A stretch of DNA of 64,000 nt from assembly GCA_019914945.1 (NCBI GenBank), contig CM034101.1:9869188-9933187 (forward strand), given 5' to 3'. This document shows, in pieces, positions 25,261-36,776 of this stretch. The notes beneath the pieces are model-generated. The model saw only the letters and a program-made list of their open reading frames with translations, was not told the DNA's origin and ran no database searches. The position numbers and the translations under genes are program-made. Origin of the DNA: Typha latifolia. Its lineage: Eukaryota; Streptophyta; Magnoliopsida; Poales; Typhaceae. Numbering within the stretch: the first letter of the stretch is position 1; every line of letters starts with the position of its first letter.

Positions 25261-25733
25261 TATTTATAAAAATATATTCAGTATCGTCTAGTAGGAGATA
25301 TTAGAAGCTGAAATTTTGGCTTTGTATTCTAGCCTTCTATTTTTTTTCCTTCTTTCGAGCACTAAGTTGTTTGCTCAATATTTTCTGAACCTTTATCAAA
25401 TTTATCAAATATACTCTTAGCCTTTTGGAGTTCAAACTCTAAGATGTAATCTTTTGAATTAAATTTTCCCTCAACGAAACCTGTTCATGTAGATAACCAA
25501 GGAGATCAATCCTTATCTTGAAATCAAATTTCAAATGCTAATGTAGTTAGATAGCAGTCACAAATGATTTGAATATTGATTGAATAAATGTCAATCAATA
25601 TTGAGTGCCACAATCAATATTCCTTAGCTATATCAGTTTTGTCCTGCAATGAAGTAGTCTATTGTCAAAGAATTATTATTATTTTTTTAATGTGGAGATA
25701 GTCTATTGTCAAAGAATTATTTTTTTTTATGTG
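25261..25733. other. Intergenic with a short direct repeat
   Basis: No gene. The phrase GTCTATTGTCAAAGAATTAT occurs at about 25658 and again at about 25701, each followed by a T-run and ATGTGGAGAT; the second copy abuts the long-TIR element. Confidence 0.55.
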
Positions 25734-26308
25734 GAGATTTTTATAAATCGCATCCTACATTTTATTTATTTTATAATTTATATCTTATTTTTAAGAATTT
25801 TGTAACTCGAGACCTCCTTTTTTCATATAATTCTCATTTAATATCCTGACGTTATTTTGATTAGCTAATGTTGACAAAATTACTAAAATACCTCTACAAT
25901 TCTTTCTTATTTTTTATATTCCTCCACAATTTTTTTCACTACCTCCTTCGTCATTAGTATCGTCGTTGCCGTCGTCATCGCCGCCGTCACCACCTTTTCT
26001 CATCTTGCCCCCTCCCTCTTATTCTTCTTTTCTTTTTATTTTTCATTTTCTTTTCTTCTTCTTCTTCTTCTTCTTCTACTTCTTCTTCTTGGGTAGAGAC
26101 AAAACGGATAGAAAAGATGAGTAATTTAAATATTTATAAATTATTTTATATATTATGACGGAAATGTTTCTTTTCTAGTATCGTCTAAGTTAATTCAGGG
26201 TATTAAATAAGAATTATAAAAAAAAAAGGTCGAGTTACATAATTATTAAAGACGGACTGTGAATCATAAAATAGAAAAAAGATATAGGGTATGATTTGTA
26301 CAAATCTC
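25734..26308. mobile_element. Long-TIR (Mutator-like/foldback) non-autonomous element
   Basis: The first about 120 bp and last about 120 bp are inverted copies: GAGATTTTTATAAATCGCAT against (reversed) GAGATTTGTACAAATCATAC, and both continue through TTGTAACTCGAGACC/TATGTAACTCGACC-like text to the phrase TCATTTAATATCCTGA / TTATTTAATACCCTGA. The 575-bp element has a GCC/TTC-rich middle (26040-26090 TTC microsatellite) and no transposase. No exact 9-bp target duplication is preserved. Confidence 0.7.
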
Positions 26309-27416
26309 TTTAACATAAATTGATGCAATAAAAGAATTTACATACAAAAGTAATATATGTGTTCTCCAATAAAAAAAACCATCAAGTTTTCAAATCTTGG
26401 TTATGAAACAGTCAGTTATTGGATGTTTAACTCGAAAATATTTAATTACTATTTAAAAGATCTCTTTTAATTAGAACAAGTAATAATTACAGTAAAACGC
26501 ATGGGCACACGGAAATACTACAATATTAATGTGGAAAAATTTCTTATCAAATAAGGATAAAAAAAATCAAGAATCTCCTCTCTGAGCAAACCTAAGTAAT
26601 ATAAAACACTTATGGACTATATTTTATTACCCACAACTATCTCTTTAAGGGATTTGATTGACTCCTCTACATGTGACGTTTTTCGGGCTTGATGTCCAAC
26701 ATTGATGATCTTTTAAGGTTATTGTCTTGCCTCTATTAATCCTTAAGATATCAACTAGAGCATCTTCAATCAAGTGGGACTAAGAAGTTATGGCATTGAT
26801 GATCACCCGCTACCTAACTCCCCTATTCTCTTCAAAGCTCTTCTAAGCTGTCATGATGGTCTTAGGAGTTCTCACCTTTTCACCCAAGTATTTTCTATTT
26901 ATACTCTCCAACTAGTAGGCTGCTTTTCAACACTAATATGTTAATACTTTTCCAGTATGTTGAACAAACTGATTTGCTTCTTCTCCTGAGTATCTCCTAG
27001 AGAGTTTGGGCAAATTTTCTTTGAAGTTGTTCAAATAAGTTTCGAATGACCGAAGTTTGTTCCAAGGAGCTTGAATAAACTAGTTCACTTCTTCTCTTGA
27101 ATATTTTATAGAGCTCTTAGACAAATTCTGTTTGATATTTGTTCAAATAATCTTGGAACAAACTTCGAACAAATTTCAAATGAACTTTAGTCTTTGATGC
27201 ACTTGCTCCATTAATCTTTGAAACTCTATAATGCATTGTGTCACACAATTTATTTAAAAAAAACTAATAAAATTATATCATGATTAACTTTGTTTGGTCA
27301 GGAATTTGCTAATTACAAAACCTAACATTAAGACAAAGAAATGAAAGAAAAATATGCAAGAAAACAGATGCTATGGATGGAAAAAGAGCTAAAGTATACG
27401 ATAAATATCTTTTATT
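26309..27416 (-). mobile_element. Probable LTR remnant, minus strand (copia-like)
   Basis: About 26470-27200 resembles reversed copia LTR sequence: a stretch with AATATTAATGTGGAAAAATT (the equivalent of the usual TTTTCCACATT phrase near an LTR end), then mixed sequence without open frames. It includes a degenerate two-copy tandem repeat (about 26963-27073 and 27074-27186) sharing CTTCTTCTC, AGAG-TTTGGGCAAATT and TTGTTCAAATAA. No partner LTR or coding region is present; family assignment is tentative. Confidence 0.4.
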
Positions 27417-27421
27417 GCTAC

Positions 27422-29960
27422 TGTAACACCCTAATTTAAAAAAAAAATAAAAAAAAAAACCCTGACTGACGTGCGTCAGCCTGTCAGCCTGCCACCCTGC
27501 CCTTCCCTTTCTTCTTCTTCTTCCCTTCCTTTGTCGTGCACGCCACCCATCTCCCTCATCTCTTCTTCCCCTCACCGCAGCCCCTCCGTTCTCCTCTCTC
27601 TCCCTCGTGGTTGCCGCCAGCCGCCGAGCTCGCCGACCCCCCCTCCTCCGGTAAGCTTTCCTTCCCCTCCTTCCTTTCTTCCCTTCTTCCTTCCCCTCCT
27701 CGGCCTCGTGCTGTGTCGGACCCATGCCGTCGCCGTCCCCGCGCTGCGCCGTCGGCCTCGTGCCGCGCCGCCGCAGCCCATCAGCCTCTCCGCCTTCCCT
27801 TCGTCTCCTCCCTCAGATGGGGAATACCGAGGGAGGGTGGGTGGGTGGGGGGGGTTGTTTAACCCCCCGTGATCCCCCTCCCCCTTTTCTTTTGTGGGCT
27901 GCGGTCATACCGCAGCCCACCGAACCCTGGGCGAGCTGCGGTAAGACGTAGCCCATCGAGCCTGGGTGGGCTGCGGTCCGACGCAGCCCACCGAGCCCCT
28001 TGGTGGGCTGCGGTCCAGACCCCCAACCCACTAGGCTTGGGTTGGGTGGGCTGCAGACCGCAGCCCACCAACCAAGCCTCTGGTGGGCTGTGGTTGGACC
28101 CAGCCCACTTCGGCCAACCTTGTGGGCTGCAGCCCAATTGCAGCCCACCTTGGCCCCTTGCCTATTAGGTTAGGTTTGAGCCTAACCCAATACCCCTAGC
28201 CCAGCCCTTTGGGGACCATTTGGACCCTATAACCCCGTTTACTTTTTTGCACCTGATTTAATTAGCCTGATCTAGTATCATGTGAATTGTAGGATGACAT
28301 AAGACTCGCCCTAGGAGACCCTTGACTCATGTAATTGCCAACCATAATTACGCTAATAAGATAATTGATTCTATTAGTTGGCTAATCTTACATATGACTT
28401 TACTTGCGTGAATTAATAGGATTGACACCGCGTGAGGAAGATTTTGGGATTCCGGACTAGCTGACGAGTTTTACCATACCGTGGAGACCCCCCAGGCGAG
28501 TAGAGTTATACAAATCTAGAATAACATAATTACAGTCATTATACCTGTCATGATACGGTAGGAAATGTCAGTATTAATGCATGCAATTAGTACTCCCTGT
28601 TATATCTTTTGCATATGTAGTTATTTATAACCTGTTCATCATAATATCATGAGGATGTTAATGTGTAGGATAATGCTTTACATGTGTCATGTATGGTATA
28701 CCATTGCATAGATGTATGATTGCTGTGAATATGGAATATAATGATCATGATGACCATAACATGCTTTATACACGCATAAACACTGCACCATTTCCACCTA
28801 TCATTAGTAGTCGAATTCGGACTAGGCAGTACCCCTACTCACTCAACCCAGGGTTAAGGGTAGAGTGTATCATATATGTCTATACTATTAGCGGCCTACA
28901 CCTGAGGTCGGGAAGCCTGTGTGGCATTCAGGTAGTTATACTGCATAGTTAGGACTAGATTATGATGATAGAAGAACATGATTGTGAGGCGGGGATATAA
29001 CTCTAGCGGTACCCGACGACGCAGGGTTAGGGCGTTTGTTGATGAGCCGAGGGCTCCCGATTCTCCCGCCGAGGGCGGTGATGATTTAGAGAGAGTGAGA
29101 TATGGGCTTACGACCGGGGTCCTGAGTCTGATGGCCACAGACAACCGGTCACATGTAGTGTCGCCATACATGTGTAGGTGACATTACCGCTAGATGTGTA
29201 TATATCCCCCCTCGATGTATGAGATGATGGATGATTGTTTCTTAAGAGTATTTACCCTGTGTGGTGAATAGCTCGGTGAGCGATGATAAGTATGATTATT
29301 GCCTTGGTAGACATGAGATGACTAAATTATTATTTTATTGCTATGCATAACATGTAAAACCTATGATTGAGATGTGTATGAAAAGAGATTGTCTCAAGCT
29401 TTATATCTGTGTGAACTTATCATAATACGTTTAGAAACTAGCATGTTCCAGGATAGTGATTGGTAATCTTTATCAATTGCATTGACTTAGTAAATTGTGG
29501 TAAGTCATTTCAATAAGCATATCGTTATCGTTAGCAAATATGGGCATACATTGGATATATACATGCGATGTCATTAATTTAGATTGTATGGATCCTACTC
29601 GCTGGGCTGTAAGCTCACCCCTCGTGGCGGTATTATTTCAGAGCTAGGGGACGCAGGTGCGGGTAGCAAGGAGTAGCCGCTTTTCTTTCCAGTACGTATA
29701 TTAGTGTATTAAGCCCCTGCGAGGGTGTGATGATGACGTTGTATTTTTTTGGACTTTAGCATTGTATTTTGGATGTATATTTGGAAGGCTTGTTGTGGCC
29801 TATGGACTTGTACCCGGACTCTTATAATTGAGTTTATTTATGGTGAAATTGTGTTGTTGTGTGTCTTATGAAATCCTTGTACTGACATGTCATGTGATAC
29901 ACCGCGTGGGGGGATTTACCCACGCGGTTTACACGTGTATTTGGAGGTTTGGGTGTTTCA
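27422..29960 (+). mobile_element. Large solo LTR of a Ty3/gypsy (Tekay/Del-like) element
   Basis: 2539 bp with terminal inverted repeat TGTAACACCC...GGGTGTTTCA and perfect 5-bp target duplication GCTAC (27417-27421 and 29961-29965). No internal region: a solo LTR formed by recombination between the two LTRs. It is GC-rich at 27480-28165 (CT-rich tract, then hairpin repeats). The phrase GGCTGTAAGCTCACCCC at about 29604 is typical of plant Del/Tekay LTRs in forward orientation. It ends 271 bp from the stop codon of GDSL gene 2. Confidence 0.92.
27893..28165. repeat. GC-rich tandem hairpin array within the solo LTR
   Basis: About seven imperfect units of 30-45 bp, each carrying TGGGCTGCGGT and its inverse ACCGCAGCCCA separated by a few bases, linked by CCGAGCC-like spacers. 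Every unit could fold back on itself. Units differ in sequence, so the array is not recent. Confidence 0.85.
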
Positions 29961-30231
29961 GCTACATTACTCTTCAGTACCAGAATCATAAGCTCTGAAG
30001 AAACCATTGAAGTTAGATAGTACAGTAGTCTATATTAAAAGCCAAAACTGGCATCATATACTATCAAATTACAAGATAACTAGGTCTTCTGATATCCAAA
30101 TTACACACACTAATGCATGATGATCATCTCGAAAACGTACTCAAGCAGTTTCTCCCCCCATTTTTTCTAGAGAAAAGATTGATACGTGAGGAGAACAAAC
30201 AACTAACAATATTGCATTCATTCATAGATAG

Positions 30232-30948
30232 TTAATCATCAATAGAATGCAGATCTTCAAGTAAGTAGTGGAGATATGTTTTAACGACCCAATCTACGAG
30301 AACCTGGTATGCTTTCTCGGTAGGATGAAAACTATCCCAGAATAAGTACTGGGATACATCTGCACAGATTGGTGAAGTCAATCCATTGCATAAGACTGCC
30401 ACCTCCAGGTCTCCTGTGCCACAACACCCTTTTGTTGAAACTTCAAATCCTACAAAAAAAAAGTTGCATGATTCAATATATTTGCAAAGAAGTATATATC
30501 CATGCAAATAAAGTTTACAGAAATTTGAAAATTTACACTCGATATACATTTGCTTTTGTTATCGTTAACATCCTACTCTATAAAGTTGAATCAAAATGAA
30601 GCAGGGATGCATGAGAATATGCGAGCTGTGAGATCATCAGTTACTTACCATAATGATTAGGATGCTGCATCATATCGAACAGGAAACCATAGATATCAAT
30701 GAATACCACTTTTACATGGCGATGCCTCATCTTAATCCTCTCTATCTCCTTGGCAAGCGCGGAGTTGTACAAGGTCGCAAGCTGGTTATGACCAGAAGAA
30801 CAGTTCCTTATAATCCCTCCTGATAGAGTTCTTTGTGATGGCACGCATCCGATGGGTGGAATACTCACAACTCCAATCCTTCTTGCACCGAGGTTGATTA
30901 GATTCTAGCATTGGGAAAATAAAATAATTTTAAGTGACTGTTCAACTA

Positions 30949-30985
<37 letters not shown>

Positions 30986-32751
30986 GCTTTTATGTTCAAA
31001 GAATGAAACATTGACAAAATCCAGTTAGATTTGCTCATCTAATTAATTGGATACAATGCAGAAGCGAAGGATGGAGTTATAATGGTTATTTAATGGTTAC
31101 AGTTGTAAAATTGATGCTGGTCATAGAATGACACCTAGGTCTTAAAGATCATATATATATAACATTCATGCAGCCAAAATGAAAACTACCCTAATAAATA
31201 GCCCTACTAGTTGCAATTTAGTGCGAGAAAGCTAGACCCACTTATTTATTGTGTTCATATTGGAGAGTGGAGAGTGGAGGCTGGTAGGCAGGGAAGTGAC
31301 ATAACGTAATTAAGACAAGTGAAGACTGGCATGAATTAATGGCTATGGATCTAGTTATATGGTCAGGGATGTATCTTAAACTAAACCAATCTCCAAACGT
31401 AGAATTAATGAAAAATACATTTTGCCATCTTGAGGTTAGACCAAAATCAACATTATTTCTTTGAACTTTCATTTATATCACTTGAATCTTTTTGCGGTTC
31501 TAATTTATATACATCTGTTTGACAAACATGAATTTTTATATAAAAGGATCAAAATGTCAGTTTTGTTTCACAACAACCAGTTGGACAAATATATTTGTTT
31601 TTTGAAAAATCCTATAGTCACATGCTTCCTTCAAGTCAAATCCTTATCATTTTTGTTTATTAATATTATAAATTTTGAGAAAGAGATAACAAAAATGGGA
31701 AAAAAGTTTAAAAACTATCGAATCTTGGACTAAGAATTAGAATATCTAAAATGTATCAAAAAATTATTATTTTTATAGTGAAATTTAAGCAAATTAATAA
31801 GTAGTATTTAAAAAATTATGAATAAATATAAAGTAGGTTAATACTAGTATCTTTCTAACGTACTAAATACTTTAAATTTATATCATGATAATTTTGTTTC
31901 TTATGGTCAATAGTGAGAGAATGCAACACCATTAATTTTGCATTGATTCACCAACTACCATGAACAGTGTGGTGATCATAATTCTTGTCTATAATCTTGG
32001 CTATCAGGAAAAGGGCACATGGAATGTCACCTTAGAAGTAGGTCTTCATTTGTGCTAAAAGTTGAGTGAGTCAATATGCTTATAAATGCAGGCAGATGAA
32101 CATCTAATGTGAATTAAATTAAGTGGGATGACATGAGACAACACCTTTAATGCAAGAAGATCCCTCAAGCTAGACTTCTATATTTTTCCTCTCTTTTATT
32201 GTTTTAAAAAAAACATAGAATGCTCTTTTGCATTTCAGTCCTCAGTGATATGATATTGGATAAAACGTTTACAGAAATCTACAACAAAACACAAATCCCC
32301 TATCTTATATCAAAATATATATACATGTAAAACTTAGGTTAATATTAACTCATCTCACCTTAAAATATAACAAAATAGAAAGAAATAGTTTATCTTATTC
32401 AAAATAATGTTTTTAAAATTCATATGTTACTCTCATTAATGACGTAATGAGCTCATTTGTTTCAATGTTTGTATTTTTCAGTTTTAAAATCTTTCTATGT
32501 CAAAAGTATGATTATGTAAATCCTATAAAATGTCAATTTATTTCAAGCTAGTGGCCGCTATTGGAATTTAATGTGTGGTACCTTTAAATCGATGTCCAAC
32601 TCAAGGAGATATTAAACTGAATCTGACCCGAACGACTTGAGGACGCTGGCAAGGTAATTAATGGTCTAAATCGAACACACCGACTTATACGAATACATTT
32701 GTCATAGATAGGATAGAGAAGGTACAACACTGTTGATGTGATAGGCAATGA

Positions 32752-32790
<39 letters not shown>

Positions 32791-34643
32791 ATAACATAAC
32801 TCTTGAAAATTAGTCTTAAAAGGAAATAACTGTAGCTAGTGATTTAATTTAATTTTGTTACTTCATATTTGAGTAGCATGATTCGAAAGCTAAGATGTAA
32901 ATGTGATGCCGTAATTAATTTGTTCATCACTCCTAGTGCTTACAAAGGTAGAAATTATACTCAAAATCAGGCTTGAATTAGCTAGAACTAATTAACGAAT
33001 TATCATGCTAACTCATTAAAACAGAATGAAAACTAAACTGTCGAGTTAATTCTTATCATATGTTTTACGGAGACAGGAATTTTGACTCGGGAGAGGGGGT
33101 ACGTGGGCAAATTTCTCTAATTAATCACTTACAAATACTTACGAAAGAAAGTATATTTTATATAGTAACTGAACTGAAAATATGTTATGCATAAAAAAAA
33201 AGGATAAATAAAACATGTATAAATGGTCCTCAATTAATAAAATTTCTCTTTCCAAGAGCATGTTGCAATTTTGGACACCAGAATGTATATATGTTTTTTC
33301 TGAAAGAAGAGGACTATATGAAATGATTTCTAGTTCAAAAGGAACGACGAATTATTGTCATTTATTGATACTTATTATGTGATTCTTTTGGTGTACATGG
33401 CTCGGCCCATGGCTTTAACTTGATAAGAAGGGTTCATTTATCAAATCATCAATATCGTAGCACAATGGTTTGTCATTTATAGATATTTATTATGTGATTA
33501 TTTTGAGTTTACATGGCTTCCCTCGTATGTTAGGTTGTCATTGTAATATAGTGGTTGAGTGCTATCCTCTCGTAACACGAGCAAGTCCTAGTGTCATCAA
33601 CTTAGTAACTTAACACTAGATATCAAGAGAAGTGTAATTGTGTAAAATAAGATTGTGAAGGCTTACCACGATGAAACTTGAAGCAGATTGCAGCAATAGG
33701 TTGGCATACGAAGGAATGTCGTACTCGTGTCTTCGAAAAGGTGTGGTAAAATAAGTATTGGCAATATCATCACTCCCTGCACACACAACAAATAGACTTC
33801 GAGAAACGATCTGTGCAGCTCTTTTCTCCCCTGCAATGGCTCTCAGCTGTTCTCTATACTTCTTGAAGAGCTCTAGTTGCTCATTCATTGATATCACTGA
33901 CTGAATTCAATAATTGACACACATATACCAACATATTTAGAAGGAGATATATAATGCAAGTTCACGTACGTAAAAAACTTGCAGAATAACATTAAAACCT
34001 ATTAGTAGAAAAGTTACCACAATCACAGGAGTGAGAGGATCGAATCCAGTACCACCCGAGGCAAAGCTTACACCAGTTAGAAGATCCTCAGGGCCTAGAT
34101 TTGTTCCAACATAAGCTGGCAAGAGATCCTTGATTCCAAGACTTGAAGCTAGAAATATATGATCAAAGAAGTGTTTTAGTTATCCTACGTAGATAATGCC
34201 TTTGAAAGGGACCATTTCATTAAATGCCTCTGCTGAAGTTTTGAAAAGGACCATATCTCTAAGGAAAAAGAAAAGATATACATGGCTACAAAAGGAATAA
34301 GATCTTGACAGTCGATCGCTATCTAAAAATGCAGTCACTCTTTCATATTATTTCCACATGGTTAATTACGTACTTATAATGTACCTATGAAGTCAGTAGG
34401 GATCTTTCCATTGCAAAACCTTCCGGTAGGCTTGTGGTCGGCAAAATCCACACCATATGGTGGAAAGTTACACTTGACGACGGTGCTGACGAGATTGTTG
34501 TTTCCCGGGTCGACGATCGAGTCGCCGAACACAATGAGCGCCGGCACCAAAGGCGCAGTCTTGTTCCTAGTTTTGGCTTGGGTTACAAGGAGTTGGGAGA
34601 CATGGAGAAGTACTACGAGGGCAATGGAAGCGAAGAACTTCAT
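30232..34643 (-). CDS. GDSL esterase/lipase, EXL-like, five exons, 365 aa (gene 2)
   Basis: Second secreted GDSL hydrolase. Exons (minus): 34643-34385, 34148-34018, 33900-33667, 30904-30649 and 30449-30232; total 1098 bp, in frame throughout, all GT-AG. The ATG at 34643 has an in-frame upstream stop and no earlier ATG. A signal peptide covers residues 1-22. Block I is [13 protein letters not shown] (Ser42), block III is [12 protein letters not shown] (about 170-181), block V is [12 protein letters not shown] (Asp332, His335). Exons 2 and 3 are exactly the lengths seen in gene 1 and the intron phases agree. Intron 3 has grown to 2.76 kb and carries microsatellites and a tRNA-like remnant. It appears intact; substrate unknown. 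Confidence 0.94.
30955..30980. repeat. (AT)n microsatellite in intron 3 of GDSL gene 2
   Basis: About 13 AT units shortly upstream of the exon 4 acceptor (minus-strand sense). Confidence 0.85.
32755..32787. repeat. (GA)n microsatellite in intron 3 of GDSL gene 2
   Basis: An uninterrupted run of about 16 GA units. Confidence 0.92.
33353..33521. repeat. Two-copy direct repeat in intron 3 of GDSL gene 2
   Basis: The segment TTGTCATTTATTGATACTTA (about 33355) recurs as TTGTCATTTATAGATATTTA (about 33473), both followed by TTATGTGATT and TACATGGCT, about 118 bp apart. No function is apparent. Confidence 0.7.
33537..33600 (+). pseudogene. Degenerate tRNA-like sequence in intron 3
   Basis: GTCATTGTAATATAGTGGTT resembles the 5' half of plant tRNAs (acceptor strand plus an A-box, TAATATAGTGG), and CTCGTAACACGAG gives a stem with a loop in which AAC would sit in the anticodon position after T33. 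The T arm and B box are not recognisable and two anticodon-stem pairs mismatch. Could be a tRNA pseudogene, a SINE head, or chance. Confidence 0.25.
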
Positions 34644-35602
34644 TTCTTTGGAGATTGCCTTCTTTCTCGGTGCAGAAACTGGAATGGCAGGGGCTTGCTA
34701 AATATCAACCAGTGTGACCAATTGTGATGGAGATCTAACGGAGTGGAGCAACAGTCATGATCCGATGCTTTCCGTACACAAACCATTTACTGAGTATTAA
34801 TATGAGTAGGTAGAGACAGGTGAGATTCTTTCCATGCCTGGGTAATTACACAAAAAGGTACGTGGGATTTGCAAATCTAAAGAAAGTGTTGGGTATTAAT
34901 AATTTACCTCATGATGTTACTGTACAGACTTTTGATCAGTTGCTGCTACTTCATACTAAGACATGCAGGCTGGTTCCTAAACTGTTCTGTCTTTTGGTGT
35001 TTGATATATTGGACCACTTATCGAATCTTAAGGTTTGGGGATCGATTAATTGGTATGCAGAATGTTATGATTATGGACCACGTAAGAAGTTCCAATTTAT
35101 ATCATGCATATTGTTGGGTTATTCTGACATAGTTGAAAGCATTGCTTAAATTTCGATCGGTAGGTTTTGGTTTTTGACATGAAAAAAAGTATAAAAAAAA
35201 AAATTGGATTGAGATCGACTGATTTCAATGATAGCGGTCTAAAACAAACGTTAAAAATCAAACAATCAATTAATCTTTCATGTTTCAGTCTTAGCTTTTA
35301 ACAGGATTCGACTGGCCATTGTATTCGATATTCCTATTTTGGACGAGAGTTCGTTCTCTTTAGGCTAACACACCAAGTTTCACAGGTATCAACTCCAGAG
35401 GTACTCGAGAATAGGAGTACTAGGCCAATCAGATAAAAAGCTAGCTTTGAAGATTAGAAAACTGAATTCTTCTTTCATCTTTATTAATATCCAAGGGCTC
35501 TTCTGTAGCCGTTGCTAGGTCCTATTGCTATCCAACTTCTCCCCTCTGTCTTTTCTCTAGACTCTCCCCCCTGTCGTTTCTCTAGACTCTATCCGGTTGT
35601 TT
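34644..35602. other. Upstream region of GDSL gene 2
   Basis: Presumed promoter and 5' flank of the minus-strand gene. An open frame of 109 codons (34820-35149, plus) has no recognisable features and is not called. No transposon boundary is recognised until the hAT-like element. Confidence 0.55.
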
Positions 35603-36216
35603 TAGACTTGATGAAATGGCCTAGCACGCTCATACTCAGCCCGACCCGGCCCGGTTTGGACCGGGCTAAGCTCGGCCCGAACCCGGTTTAGGCCCGATCC
35701 GGCCCAAGCCCGAACTACCCATGAGCGGCACGGGCCTGCCCTTTGCCCGCCTAACCCAGCTTGAAAGCCCGCTTGTTCGGCCCGCCCATTTAGCCTGCCC
35801 GTTCAGCCCGCAACTAAGCTCGCCCGTTTTGCTACAGTAGCCTGCCCGTTCTGCTATAGTGAAAACCAATGAAAATTTTGGTATTGTACCATTTTATATT
35901 TTTTTAAGCACACCTTTAAAATTATTAATTTATTATTATTATTATTTTAAATGGAGGAACAGAAATATATTTTTTTAAATAAGCTAACGGTAAATTTTTT
36001 TCTAAAAATAGCTAAAAGGTGGGTTGGGCCGAGTGATTGGTGGGTCGGACCGGCCTGACTAGCCCGATCTCTCACGGGATGACGGGCAGTAACTGACTAG
36101 ACTATTTTAGCCCGGCCCCTGTGATTGGTGGGTCGGGCCATAAATAAATATTTAAATTCGGTTGGCCCGAAAAGCCCGGCTTGAACTCGCTCCGGCTCGC
36201 TCGATGATCATGTCTA
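35603..36216. mobile_element. hAT-like non-autonomous element with GGCCCG-rich body, copy 2
   Basis: Ends TAGACTTGATGAAATGG and (reversed) TAGACATGATCATCGAGCGA; flanks GGTTGTTT (35595-35602) and GATTATTT (36217-36224) agree in 6 of 8. The body is dense in GGCCCGACCCGGCCCGG and AGCCCGGCTTG phrases, as in copy 1 at 23993-24528, and lacks coding capacity. Confidence 0.75.
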
Positions 36217-36776
36217 GATTATTTTCATAAATGTAATTGAAAATTCAAAGTTTTATTTTGAATTGAATTTTAATTTATTTATATAATATATCTAGATTCA
36301 ATGTATAAAATTTTGGCACAAGTTTTAAAATATTTGACATGGAAGATTGAATTTCCAAAGGATTTATTTCTTTCAAAAGAAAAGTTAATGATATATTTCT
36401 GCGGCGGGAAATTACATGTGAAGTTTTGTGCTGATACTATAAAATGATTCTAACAGGTTTCAATTGATTTCTCTAGAATGAACGGTGTTAAAAAGTGGTT
36501 CTAATTAATCGATTTTCAATCAATTTCTCCAGAAAGGCCGGTGTTAGAAGGTGATTCGAACTGGTTTCGAATGCACGAATGTGGATTAATTTTATTTCAG
36601 TCCGATTTGCAACTTTTCAAGGGCAGTTTTGATAATTTATAATAGAGGTATACAGGGGCAATTAAACCCTAAGGCATCTTGTCTCCACTTTGAAGTTTTG
36701 AAGAGATGAAAGATCATAGCTCGAATAGTCTTTGGCATAATAAGTTGAATCAATTTATCAAGATCCCATTTTCTTT
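36217..36776. other. Intergenic with a decayed duplicate
   Basis: No gene. A segment of about 75 bp with TTTCAATTGATTTCTCTAGA at 36458 recurs near 36518 as TTTTCAATCAATTTCTCCAG, each followed by a GGTGTTA phrase. Confidence 0.5.

Noticed and set aside
27309..28168. Many overlapping 70-140 codon frames on both strands in the GC-rich region
   Set aside because: They come from CT-rich and hairpin-repeat sequence inside the solo LTR; translations are Pro/Ser/Arg low complexity with no domain.
34820..35149. 109-codon plus-strand frame upstream of GDSL gene 2
   Set aside because: No domain or splice support; overlapped by another frame and of composition expected by chance.
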